Below, in pieces: positions 6,451-12,996 of a stretch of DNA of 13,039 bases. Below the pieces are notes generated by a model. That model ran no database searches. It was not told where the DNA came from and was given only the letters and a program-made list of their open reading frames with translations. Both the position numbers and the translations under genes were made by a program. This stretch comes from Acutalibacter sp. (GTDB lineage Bacteria; Bacillota; Clostridia; Oscillospirales; Acutalibacteraceae), in assembly GCA_022801475.1 (NCBI GenBank), contig JAAWSH010000018.1:1-13039 (forward strand), read 5' to 3'. Every line of letters starts with the position of its first letter. Within the stretch, counting starts at the first letter, position 1.

Positions 6451-7611
6451 ATGATGGACAATGAAATCAAATTATCTCTTGAGCAGCCCGCGCCCGCGAT
6501 GCCTACCCTGACCCTGGAGCCCGAGGCCCAGCCAGAACCCCAGGCCCCTATCCAGGAGGAAGTGCAGGTGACTACCCTGGACGAGAACGTTCTCACCCCC
6601 GAGGAGCGCAAGGTGGTGGACGACTTTTCCCAAAAAATCGACCTGCAAAACAGCACCATGGTGATGCAGTATGGCTCCGCCGCCCAGAAGAAGATCGCGT
6701 CTTTCTCGGACACGGCCCTAAACAACGTGCGGACCAAGGACCTGGGGGAGGTGGGGGACCAGATCTCTCACCTGGTGGTGGAGCTGAAGGGCTTTGACAT
6801 TGATGAGGAAGAGAAAAGGGGATTTTTTGGCCGCTTCAAAAATACCGGCAACAAAATTGTGGCCATGAAGGCCCGGTACGACAGCGCGGAGGTGAACGTA
6901 AACAAGATTGCCGCCGCCCTGGAGGGCCACCAGGTCCAGCTGATGAAAGACGTGGTGATGCTGGATAAGCTCTATGACATGAACCTGAACTACCACAAAG
7001 AACTCTCCATGTACATTATCGCGGGAAAAAAGAAGCTTCAGCAGGAGCGGGCCACTACGTTAGAGCAGCTGAAGGCAAAGGCACGGCAGACGGGGCTGGC
7101 CGAGGACGCCCAGGCGGCCAACGACTTTGCCCAGCAGTGCGACAGCTTTGAGAAGAAGCTCCACGACCTGGAGCTGACCCGCATGGTCAGCGTGCAGATG
7201 TCCCCCCAGATCCGGCTGGTGCAGAACAACGACAAGCTGATGTGCGATAAAATTCAGTCTACGCTGGTAAACACCATTCCCCTGTGGAAGAGCCAGATGG
7301 TGCTGGCCCTGGGCCTGGCCCACAGCGAGCAGGCGGTGCGGGCCCAGCGGGAGGTCAGCGACATGACCAACGAACTGCTGCGCAAGAACGCGGAGAAGCT
7401 GAAGATGAGTACCATTGAGACCGCCCGGGAGAGCGAACGGGGCGTGGTGGATATGGAGACCCTGCGCATCACCAATCAGTCGCTAATCCAGACCCTGGAC
7501 GAGGTGGTGAGGATCCAGGACGAGGGCCGGGCCAAGAGAAGGGCCGCCGAGGCGGAGATTGGCCGGCTGGAGGGCGAGCTGAAGCAGAAGCTGCTGGATA
7601 TTCACACCTAA
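6451..7611 (+). CDS. telA: TelA-family toxic-anion (tellurite) resistance protein
   Basis: This is a 386-residue soluble, helix-rich protein of the TelA/KlaA/YaaN family. The first 45 residues form an acidic Pro/Glu-rich tail. The family core then begins near LTPEERKVVDDFSQKIDL and runs to the end with long helices: the FGRFKNTGNKI segment (near 129-138), KDVVMLDKLYDMNLNYHKELSMYIIAGKKKL (split by short turns), QIRLVQNNDKLMCDKIQ, and IPLWKSQMVLAL close to the C-terminal third. Family members are linked to tellurite and other toxic-anion tolerance and are usually found next to xpaC or with tellurite-type stress genes. The biochemical role is unknown, and a peripheral membrane or envelope-stress function is likely. 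GAAGGAG precedes two consecutive ATG codons (6451 and 6454), and either may be used. GC content is high again here, contrasting with the preceding three genes. Confidence 0.92.
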   Translation: MMDNEIKLSLEQPAPAMPTLTLEPEAQPEPQAPIQEEVQVTTLDENVLTPEERKVVDDFSQKIDLQNSTMVMQYGSAAQKKIASFSDTALNNVRTKDLGEVGDQISHLVVELKGFDIDEEEKRGFFGRFKNTGNKIVAMKARYDSAEVNVNKIAAALEGHQVQLMKDVVMLDKLYDMNLNYHKELSMYIIAGKKKLQQERATTLEQLKAKARQTGLAEDAQAANDFAQQCDSFEKKLHDLELTRMVSVQMSPQIRLVQNNDKLMCDKIQSTLVNTIPLWKSQMVLALGLAHSEQAVRAQREVSDMTNELLRKNAEKLKMSTIETARESERGVVDMETLRITNQSLIQTLDEVVRIQDEGRAKRRAAEAEIGRLEGELKQKLLDIHT

Positions 7612-7659
7612 GCCAAACCATCATTTACTCTCTTTTTTATTAGTAGAAAGGATACTGTT

Positions 7660-8469
7660 ATGAGCAAAAGCGCAAAAGTCTGCGGAGCCCTCTTTATGGC
7701 TCTCGCCATTGCGGCGGCCATCCCCCTGGGCATCAACTGTTCCCTGGCAAAGCTGCGGGAGGACGCCGCTGGAACGTATTATTACGACCAGGGAGGCTAT
7801 GCCATCTTCCGGGGCATTGAAAAGCGCCGGGGCGCTGCCGGCAACCTGATTACCCTGGCGGAACGCTACGTGGAGGCCAACCCGGAACTGGCCAGCCCCA
7901 TGGAGACCTTGGGCTATCGGATTGAGGCCAGTGAACGGACTTTTGACGAAGACCAGACTTTTACCACAGAGGAAAGTGCCAACAGGGCCCTGGATGAACC
8001 CGCCCGTCTTTTGGCCGAGGCCTTGGAAAAGGTGGACTTGGCTGAAAAGGATAAGAAATATCCCCGGCAGCTGCTGGCCCAGATGGAGTCGGAACAGGAT
8101 AAAATTCAGCGCAGCAGCTATAACGACGAGGCCCGGGCCTATAACGAGAAGCTGGAGGGGCTGAAGCCCCTGGCCTTTCAGAAGCCTATGGCGGTGTTTG
8201 AGCCCCTGGAGCGTACGGTTACCAGCGCCCAGGAGCGCAGGGAGGCAGAGAAAGCGGAGGAATCTTCAGAGACATCTGGGCTGGAGAACCTGGAGGAATT
8301 CCCAGAAACATCTGGGTCGGAGAGCGTGGAGCAGGCGGCGGACCGTCTGGCTAGCCGGGCGGAGGAATGGGCAGACGGCGTGGCCAGCGGAGCCGACGCA
8401 TTTGCCAATGACGTTGCGGAGGGCACAGAGGACCTGGTAAAAGACATCCTGGATGGCGTTTTTAACTGA
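7660..8469 (+). CDS. Divergent LemA-like membrane-anchored protein
   Basis: This 269-residue protein has an N-terminal hydrophobic anchor (about residues 7-27) and a helical soluble region. The segment beginning Tyr154, YNDEARAYNEKLEGL followed by FQKPMAVFEP, closely resembles the LemA end motif, in which paired Tyr-Asn steps precede a Phe-Glu ending. The rest of the sequence is divergent from classical LemA, which has about 190 residues. Beyond about residue 190 an acidic, low-complexity tail contains a 12-residue tandem duplication, then a probable amphipathic helix (VEQAADRLASRAEEWADG and onward). LemA proteins are anchored helical bundles of unclear role that frequently neighbour TPM-domain proteins, as here: the next gene encodes one. 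AAAGGA lies seven bases before the ATG. The gap from telA is 48 bases with no terminator, so it is in the same operon. I am fairly sure of LemA kinship and unsure of function. Confidence 0.7.
   Translation: MSKSAKVCGALFMALAIAAAIPLGINCSLAKLREDAAGTYYYDQGGYAIFRGIEKRRGAAGNLITLAERYVEANPELASPMETLGYRIEASERTFDEDQTFTTEESANRALDEPARLLAEALEKVDLAEKDKKYPRQLLAQMESEQDKIQRSSYNDEARAYNEKLEGLKPLAFQKPMAVFEPLERTVTSAQERREAEKAEESSETSGLENLEEFPETSGSESVEQAADRLASRAEEWADGVASGADAFANDVAEGTEDLVKDILDGVFN
8257..8328 (+). repeat. Tandem 36-bp duplication inside the lemA-like gene
   Basis: Two adjacent 36-base units (8257-8292 and 8293-8328) encode EESSETSGLENL and EEFPETSGSESV. The frame is kept, and the difference between units suggests moderate age. 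It lengthens the acidic linker before the C-terminal helix. Confidence 0.75.
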
Positions 8470-8544
8470 CTGTCCAGCGCCGCCGCCAGAAAAAATTCGC
8501 GTTTTTTCCCCTGGAGAAAACATAAGCCAAAGGGAGGCCTTGTT

Positions 8545-9525
8545 ATGAAAAAAAACCTGTTTGCCCGGGCGCTGGCCGTGCTTCTGGTGTTTCTGCTGGT
8601 AGGAAGCCTGCCGCTTTCGGCCCTGGCCGTTGTGCCGGAGCGGCCGGAAAACCAGTATGTGCTGGATGAGGCCAGGGTGATCTCCCAGGAGACGGAGCGG
8701 GCCATTATCAAAGGCAACGACCAGCTTTTTAGCAAGTACGGGGCCGAGGTGGTTATTGTGGCTGTGGATTTTCTGGAGGGCCGGGACATTCGGGACTATA
8801 CCACTGTGCTGTTCGAAACCTGGGGCGTGGGCTCCCGGGAGAACAACAACGGCATTTTGCTGGTTATGGCGATTGGCGAGGAGGACTACTTTGCCCAGGC
8901 GGGCTACGGCATTGAGGACTATTTTGACGGCGCCAGGCTGCAAGGCCTGCTGGACGACTACCTGGAGGATGATTTCGCCGCCGAAAACTACGACCAGGGG
9001 GCACTGGCCTTTTTTGAGGCAGTGCGGGACGAGCTGGAGAGCTACTACGCGGGGGCCAACGCCCCTGAACTAAACCCGCCCCAGGGCGAGGAGTACTATT
9101 ATGAGTATGAGGAGGACCGGGGCTTCCTGGGTAAAGGAAGCGGCGCGTTTCGCTTTATTGTGGGGCTTATTATCCGCATTGTAGGCGCTGTGGTGGGAAT
9201 CTCCATTATCGCGGCCATTATCCGGGCCAGCCGGGGCGGAGGAGGCGGTGGCGGCGGCTTTTGGCAGGGCATGATGCTGGGCAGCATGATGAACCGCCGG
9301 CGTCCCCGGTGGGGCCCGCCGCCACCCCCGCCTCCGCCAGGGCCCTTTGGCGGACCCCGTCCGGGTGGCTTTCACGGGCCCCGGCCCGGCGGTTTTGGGG
9401 GCGGCTTCCATAGCGGCGGAGGCTCCCGTGGGGGCGGCGCTGGGCGCGGCGGCTTTGGCGGGCACTCCGGTGGCGGCTTCCACCGGGGAGGCGGAACCCA
9501 CGGCGGCGGCGCGGGCCGGCGGTAG
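8545..9525 (+). CDS. TPM-domain (YgcG-type) membrane protein with Gly-rich tail
   Basis: This 326-residue exported membrane protein has a signal peptide (about residues 1-30, KKNLFARALAVLLVFLLVG then ALA), a TPM domain (about 35-165) and an acidic tyrosine-rich spacer (YYYEYEED). A membrane segment follows at about 202-227, then a long tail of Gly, Pro, Arg, His and Phe repeats. TPM signatures are YVLDEARVIS, VVIVAVDFLEGRDIRDY, GILLVMAIGEEDYFAQAGYGIEDYF-like core and a DQGALAFFEAV end helix. The Gly-rich end is common in YgcG-type proteins, but this one is unusually rich in Arg/His and carries a polyproline run (about 258-265). It closes the operon, 75 bases after the lemA-like gene, with GGGAGG upstream of the ATG. 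LemA plus TPM pairing is a known neighbourhood. A role in the cell envelope is likely; enzymatic activity is unproven. Confidence 0.93.
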   Translation: MKKNLFARALAVLLVFLLVGSLPLSALAVVPERPENQYVLDEARVISQETERAIIKGNDQLFSKYGAEVVIVAVDFLEGRDIRDYTTVLFETWGVGSRENNNGILLVMAIGEEDYFAQAGYGIEDYFDGARLQGLLDDYLEDDFAAENYDQGALAFFEAVRDELESYYAGANAPELNPPQGEEYYYEYEEDRGFLGKGSGAFRFIVGLIIRIVGAVVGISIIAAIIRASRGGGGGGGGFWQGMMLGSMMNRRRPRWGPPPPPPPPGPFGGPRPGGFHGPRPGGFGGGFHSGGGSRGGGAGRGGFGGHSGGGFHRGGGTHGGGAGRR

Positions 9526-9540
9526 GCAATATTGATAGAC

Positions 9541-9583
9541 AAAAGGGACCGGGGGCAAAAGCCTCCGGTCCCTCTGTGTTTTT
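9541..9583. terminator. Bidirectional intrinsic terminator between converging genes
   Basis: A 13-bp stem (9544-9556 with 9561-9573, one G-U pair) closes an AAAA loop. On the plus strand it is followed by CTGTGTTTTTG, and on the minus strand by TTTTGTC. It sits between the TPM gene stop at 9525 and the GH2 gene stop at 9594, so it can end both transcripts. Confidence 0.88.
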
Positions 9584-9593
9584 GTATGGGTTC

Positions 9594-11291
9594 TTATTTT
9601 TCTATGGCCGCCTTCTTCTGGTTCACCTTCCGAATGACCTCCATATCAAACTTTGGCTCCCGGCCATAGGTGTATAGGCCGTTTACCTCCTGCTCCACAT
9701 CATACAGCTGGGTATAGCAAAAGCCCATAATGTACGGGTTGTCCAGCAGGGCCTCTGTCAGCTGGGTATAGCGTTGGATAAAGGCCGCGTCGTCTTCCGG
9801 CGAGTCGCCGTAGCCCCAGCCCTTGTCTTTGTCCGAGGCCCGGCTGATGCCGCCGTATTCGCTGACAAACACCGGCTCGCCCCGGTAGGTTTGGCGGTTG
9901 TTGCAGTGGTTTTCCAAAATCCCTTCGTGGATACGGGCAAAGCGCGGGGCAAAGGTCTCGGGGTTCTGGTCGTAGTCGTGGACGTCGAAAATATCGGTCA
10001 CTACGTGGTAGTTTCCACTGGTGTCAATGCAGGGGCGGGTGGGGTCTAGGGCCTTGGTTATGTGGTACACAGTGGCCAGCAGGGGGTTCCACTGCTGGCG
10101 GCCAAAGCCATCCCAGGTCTCGTTAAAGGGGCACCAGCCGATGATAGCCGGGTGGTTGAAGTCCCGCTCCATGGCCTCTTTCCACTGGCTGATATAATCG
10201 GCCAGGTTTTCGGGCAGGGAGTGGTCCAGGCCCCAGTTGGCATATTCACCCCACACCATATAGCCCATCTTGTCACAGTGGTACAGGAACCGGGGCTCGA
10301 ACACCCGCTCGTGGAGCCGCGCGCCGTTAAAGCCCGCCTCCATAGAGAGCCGAATGTCCTGGACTAGGTCCTCCTCGCAGGGGGCGGTATAAATGCCGTC
10401 GGGGTAAAAGCCCTGGTCCAGCACCATGCGTTGGAATACGGACTGGCCGTTGAGCAGGAACCGAAAGCCCTCTAGCTTTACCTCCCGCAGGCCAAAGTAG
10501 CTTTGCACCCGGTCCTCTCCAAAGGTGAGGTCCACGTCATAAAGCCGCCCATGGCCCAGCTCCCACAAATGCATTTCCGCCAGCTGCACCTGTCCCCGAA
10601 TCACGTCTCCGTCCACCGAAAGGGCCGCGCCGCCCATGGGCTTGCCCTGGTAGCTAACCGCTACATCCAGCCGGCCGCTGCCAGCGGTGTAAACCTCGAA
10701 GAGCATCCGGCCGTTTTTCACGTCTGGGTAAAACCGGAAGGTTTTGATATGGCTTTCCGGCACATGCTCCAGCCATACGGTTTGCCAAATGCCCGTGGTA
10801 CGGGTGTAGAAGCATCCCTGGGATGCAAAGCTGTGGGACTGTTTGCCGCTGGGCTGGCAGGTTTTCCGGCTGTCGTCCAGAGCGCAGAGGGTGAGGATGT
10901 TCTCCCCAGGCTTCAGGTAAGATGTGACGTCCAGATGGAAAGAGGTATAGCCGCCGGTGTGGCTGCCCGCCTCTTTGCCGTTTATGTACACCGTGGCCTC
11001 GTAGTCCACCGCGCCAAAGTGCAGCAGGGTCCGACCGCTGTCTTGCCACCCGGCGGGCAGGGTAAAGCTCCGGCGGTACCAGACGCAGTTCATAAAGTCC
11101 GTGTGGCCAATGCCCGAGAGCTTGCTCTCGGGACAGAAGGGCACCTGGATGGTCTTGTCCAGGGGACGGCCGTCAAAAAGTCCGCGCTCCTTGCCGGTCA
11201 TGCCAAAGTCAAAGTCGAACTCCCACTGGCCGTTCAGGTTTTCCCACTGTTCCCGAAAAAACTGGGGGTTTGGATGTTCCGCTCTATACAT
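9594..11291 (-). CDS. Glycoside hydrolase family 2 (beta-galactosidase-like), cytoplasmic
   Basis: This is a 565-residue GH2 enzyme with no signal peptide, so it acts on imported oligosaccharides or glycosides. Domains in order are a sugar-binding jelly-roll (about 1-185, with the MNCVWYRRSFTLP and DVTSYLKPGENIL signatures), an Ig-like domain (about 190-275) and a TIM barrel (about 280-565). The acid/base is Glu391 in CPFNET and the nucleophile is Glu478 in VSEYGG. The region that is usually an Arg-x-Ser-His-Tyr-Pro motif reads ARLHERVFEP here, as I recall for a distinct Bacillota GH2 group. The Asn-x-Lys motif that marks beta-glucuronidases is not seen where expected (NGL at that place), so glucuronidase is unlikely. 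It has no C-terminal extra domains. AAAGGAG lies 10 bases before the ATG, and a promoter stands at 11324-11352. The sugar specificity cannot be read from the sequence. Confidence 0.93.
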   Translation of the reverse strand: MYRAEHPNPQFFREQWENLNGQWEFDFDFGMTGKERGLFDGRPLDKTIQVPFCPESKLSGIGHTDFMNCVWYRRSFTLPAGWQDSGRTLLHFGAVDYEATVYINGKEAGSHTGGYTSFHLDVTSYLKPGENILTLCALDDSRKTCQPSGKQSHSFASQGCFYTRTTGIWQTVWLEHVPESHIKTFRFYPDVKNGRMLFEVYTAGSGRLDVAVSYQGKPMGGAALSVDGDVIRGQVQLAEMHLWELGHGRLYDVDLTFGEDRVQSYFGLREVKLEGFRFLLNGQSVFQRMVLDQGFYPDGIYTAPCEEDLVQDIRLSMEAGFNGARLHERVFEPRFLYHCDKMGYMVWGEYANWGLDHSLPENLADYISQWKEAMERDFNHPAIIGWCPFNETWDGFGRQQWNPLLATVYHITKALDPTRPCIDTSGNYHVVTDIFDVHDYDQNPETFAPRFARIHEGILENHCNNRQTYRGEPVFVSEYGGISRASDKDKGWGYGDSPEDDAAFIQRYTQLTEALLDNPYIMGFCYTQLYDVEQEVNGLYTYGREPKFDMEVIRKVNQKKAAIEK

Positions 11292-11323
11292 ATGGATCAG
11301 GCTCCTTTGGATTTTATGGGTTT

Positions 11324-11352
11324 ATTCTAACCCGCCGCCGGCTTTTTTTCAA
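11324..11352 (-). promoter_or_regulatory. Sigma-A promoter for the GH2 gene
   Basis: On the minus strand: TTGAAA (11352-11347), 17 bases, TAGAAT (11329-11324). Transcription should start near 11317, about 26 bases before the ATG at 11291. It lies between the DUF3842 stop and the GH2 start, so GH2 can be expressed separately from DUF3842. No regulator-binding site is obvious. Confidence 0.7.
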
Positions 11353-11390
11353 TGATGGAAAGTCCCGTTTATATGATGTTTTGTCCGCGC

Positions 11391-11801
11391 CTAGGGTCCT
11401 AAGGTCCGGCCGACCTCTTGCACCACTCCTTCTACCAGCCGGGCAATGGTCAGGTCTGGCACGCCCACAATGTAGTTGTCGCAGTGGTTCACAGGAATCA
11501 GAATGCGTTTGGCCCGGCTTTGGCCCACGGCCAGGGCCATGGCGGGGGTCACCTCGCCCAACAGGGCGTCGGCAATGACAATCCCCACTGGCCCGATGAT
11601 CAGGTCTGCCTGGCGGCAGCACACCACCACCGCGTTTTCTCCAGTGGCACCCTGGTCGGCGCCAGCTTTTAGCATAGCGGAGGTAGAGGCGCTGTTGGTC
11701 CCCACCGCAGTTACAGTCTCTTTTGGAAAATGTTTTTTAATGGCAGCCACCACCTGGCGGCCAATGCCCCCGCCCTGGGCATCGATTACCATAATATTCA
11801 T
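11391..11801 (-). CDS. DUF3842 family protein
   Basis: This 136-residue protein matches the small Bacillota family DUF3842: it starts MNIMVIDAQGGGIGRQVV, with a Gly-rich turn (GGGIG, 10-14) like a nucleotide-binding loop at the head of a Rossmann-like fold. The GTNSASTSAMLKAGADQGATGENAV stretch (split across residues 34-58), the DLIIGPVGIVIADALLGE segment and the ending NHCDNYIVGVPDLTIARL are also family-like. The function is unknown; cytoplasmic. I chose ATG 11801 because this motif begins the family; the frame is open 49 codons further upstream but those codons lie in a palindromic repeat element. GGTGG sits six bases before the ATG. The repeat element ends only 21 bases upstream of the start, so any promoter must be inside or beyond the element, and I cannot see a convincing one. 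Confidence 0.88.
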   Translation of the reverse strand: MNIMVIDAQGGGIGRQVVAAIKKHFPKETVTAVGTNSASTSAMLKAGADQGATGENAVVVCCRQADLIIGPVGIVIADALLGEVTPAMALAVGQSRAKRILIPVNHCDNYIVGVPDLTIARLVEGVVQEVGRTLGP

Positions 11802-11822
11802 AAAAAACCACCATGCCGGCCC

Positions 11823-11984
11823 TAGAGTCTGTTTTAAAACTCCGAAATACTGTCTGTTTTGCCCAGAAAAGGAGCTTTCGGTGTCAAAAATCCTGGAAAG
11901 GCGGCCTTTCTTGCGGTTTTTTTCTTGAAATTCCTCATTTCTGGTCAAAAATCCAGCATTTCTCCGGTTTTCAAACAGACTCTA
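11823..11984. repeat. Palindromic MITE-like element, copy 1 (162 bp)
   Basis: Ends are perfect inverted repeats TAGAGTCTGTTT / AAACAGACTCTA, extended to 18 bp with one mismatch. TA at each end fits a TA target duplication as made by IS630/Tc1-type transposases, with the element proper being GAGTCTG to CAGACTC. Beyond the ends the two halves align along their whole length as imperfect inverted repeats (about 80-base arms), with GAAAGGC-G-GCCTTTC at the centre, so the RNA or single strand would fold into a long hairpin. It has no coding frame of note. By eye about 88% identical to copy 2, apart from a 4-base gap. Confidence 0.85.
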
Positions 11985-12013
11985 GGCCGCCTTTCCTTGG
12001 AAAAAATTTCATA

Positions 12014-12045
12014 GATGGGTTTTTCTATAGCTGAAAAAACCTATC
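12014..12045. other. Hairpin between the two repeat elements
   Basis: GATGGGTTTTT (12014-12024) and AAAAACCTATC (12035-12045) form an 11-bp stem with one G-U pair. It is AT-rich and could be a weak terminator on the minus strand, where a T-run follows a few bases later. Its target transcript is unclear. Confidence 0.45.
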
Positions 12046-12072
12046 AAAAAGACCCGCTTTGTATAAAAACAA

Positions 12073-12106
12073 CCGCCCGTTTTTTGCAAGGGGGCGGCTG
12101 CTTTTA
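12073..12106. terminator. GC-rich hairpin with T-runs on both sides
   Basis: CCGCCC (12073-12078) pairs with GGGCGG (12092-12097) around a 13-base loop. A run of T follows on either strand (CTTTTA on plus, GTTTTTATA on minus). It may end minus-strand transcripts from the small coiled-coil gene before they reach DUF3842. Confidence 0.5.
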
Positions 12107-12112
12107 TGTACT

Positions 12113-12278
12113 TAGAGTCTGCTTTATAACGCCGAAATACAGTCTGTTTTAACCAGAAACAGCGCTTTCAGTGTCCAAAATCCTGGAAAGGCGGCAGGCC
12201 TTTCTTGCGGTTTTTTCCTTGAAGCTCCTGATTTCTGGCCAAAAATCCCGCGTTTCTCCGGCTTTCAAACAGACTCTA
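12113..12278. repeat. Palindromic MITE-like element, copy 2 (166 bp)
   Basis: Same orientation and structure as copy 1, 128 bases away. The outer nine bases (TAGAGTCTG / CAGACTCTA) are perfect inverted repeats, with TA at both ends. The centre reads GAAAGGC-GGCAG-GCCTTTC, four bases longer than copy 1. Conservation of the palindrome in both copies suggests that the fold matters or that both derive from the same foldback source. Confidence 0.85.
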
Positions 12279-12456
12279 TGACTCGCCGAAAAATCGGAAA
12301 CACTGTGTTTTGAACCATAAAAAGTCCATCTTCCAGGTCAAAGATCTTTGCCAACCATCAGGCCTGGCGAAGGGCGTTTTCCTGGAAGCGGTCCGCGTCT
12401 AATCAAACCATCCGTCATTTCCTTTATTTTTAGACAAGCCCTGATTTCTGTCAATG
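12279..12456. repeat. Possible decayed third copy of the element
   Basis: Directly after copy 2, blocks in the same order as in the element are recognisable: a CTGTGTTTTGAACCATAAA block, a GGTCAAAGATC block, CAGGCCTGGCG before GTTTTCC, and AAGCCCTGATTTCTG near 12436-12450. The terminal inverted repeats are gone. The match is by eye and could be partly chance. Confidence 0.3.
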
Positions 12457-12459
12457 GTT

Positions 12460-12657
12460 TTACACGTCCAAGCCCAACTTTTCCGCCACTTCTTCGGGAG
12501 AAAGGCCAGCCTCTTTGGCCTTTGTCAGTACAGAACGCATACTTACCGGGTGCAAAAGCTTTTGCCGCTGCTGCTCCAGTGCCTCGATTTCCATTTTCTT
12601 TTTCTCGATTTTTTGCTCTAATAATTCCAGCCGTTCTTCTCTTGTTTTTGCAGCCAT
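12460..12657 (-). CDS. Small coiled-coil protein with C-terminal helix pair
   Basis: This 65-residue protein has a highly charged N-terminal coiled coil (about residues 5-37, heptad-like Leu/Ile with Glu/Lys/Gln around them) and a short C-terminal part, LTKAKEAGLSPEEVAEKLGL, that looks like a helix-turn-helix or small helical hairpin. The layout resembles the small DUF4315-type proteins and also H-NS-like oligomerisation-plus-binding proteins, but I cannot assign either. I chose ATG 12657 because GAGG sits eight bases upstream; a GTG at 12666 would overlap that binding site. It has its own near-perfect promoter (12754-12782) and a leader of about 90 bases carrying a 16-bp perfect palindrome, which could be an operator for self-regulation. 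Function unknown, possibly DNA- or protein-binding. Confidence 0.7.
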   Translation of the reverse strand: MAAKTREERLELLEQKIEKKKMEIEALEQQRQKLLHPVSMRSVLTKAKEAGLSPEEVAEKLGLDV

Positions 12658-12684
12658 GGCGTTCACCTCATCAAATTATTCGTA

Positions 12685-12700
12685 AAAATTGCGCAATTTT
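12685..12700. promoter_or_regulatory. 16-bp perfect palindrome in the leader of the small gene
   Basis: AAAATTGCGCAATTTT is fully self-complementary and lies between the promoter and the start codon of the small coiled-coil gene. It could bind a dimeric regulator or form a small hairpin in the leader RNA. No known operator is recognised. Confidence 0.45.
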
Positions 12701-12753
12701 ATCTGGCGTCTGCCGGCAAAATCAACAGCGGTCAGCTGCCATGCGCTGCGCAC

Positions 12754-12782
12754 ATTATACCGCAAAAAGAAGAAAGTGTCAA
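12754..12782 (-). promoter_or_regulatory. Fully consensus sigma-A promoter for the small coiled-coil gene
   Basis: On the minus strand TTGACA (12782-12777), 17 bases, TATAAT (12759-12754): 12 of 12 consensus positions at ideal spacing. Expected transcript start is near 12747. This is the strongest promoter in the window. Confidence 0.88.
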
Positions 12783-12996
12783 TAAAAATAGATCGAAATT
12801 TACAATAAATTCTATAAGGTTTTCCGGTTTATTTAAGGCGGCGGAATGGATAAGAGGCGAAGCGGCTTTCCCCCTTTTTTAGGGCAAAGGCACTGGAAAA
12901 TGGTTAAAGCCCTGTTTTCAGTTGGGCGGCTTTGCCGTCTTAGGGCAGAGGAAATGCCGCCGTTTTAGCTTGTAAGCCGCAGCGGTCAGCGCCTAT
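12783..12996. other. Intergenic region with no recognised gene
   Basis: This stretch between the small-gene promoter and the partial gene at the right edge has no credible coding frame. It holds several short GC-rich inverted repeats (such as GGCGGC/GCCGCC around 12934-12965) and AT-rich sequence near the promoter. It may include the 3' end of the edge gene's transcript. I see no clean terminator or riboswitch fold. Confidence 0.5.

Noticed and set aside
11802..11948. N-terminal extension of the DUF3842 frame.
   Set aside because: It lies mostly inside the palindromic element, and the family begins at the MNIMVIDAQGGG motif.
11823..12278. CRISPR array suggested by the repeated units.
   Set aside because: Only two long (over 160 bp) palindromic copies, no short regular repeat-spacer pattern and no cas genes.
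12850..12960. Repeated GGGCAAAGG and GGGCAGAGG stretches with short hairpins, considered as a riboswitch (cyclic-di-GMP class) or small RNA.
   Set aside because: The conserved riboswitch core sequences are absent and no promoter points into the region.
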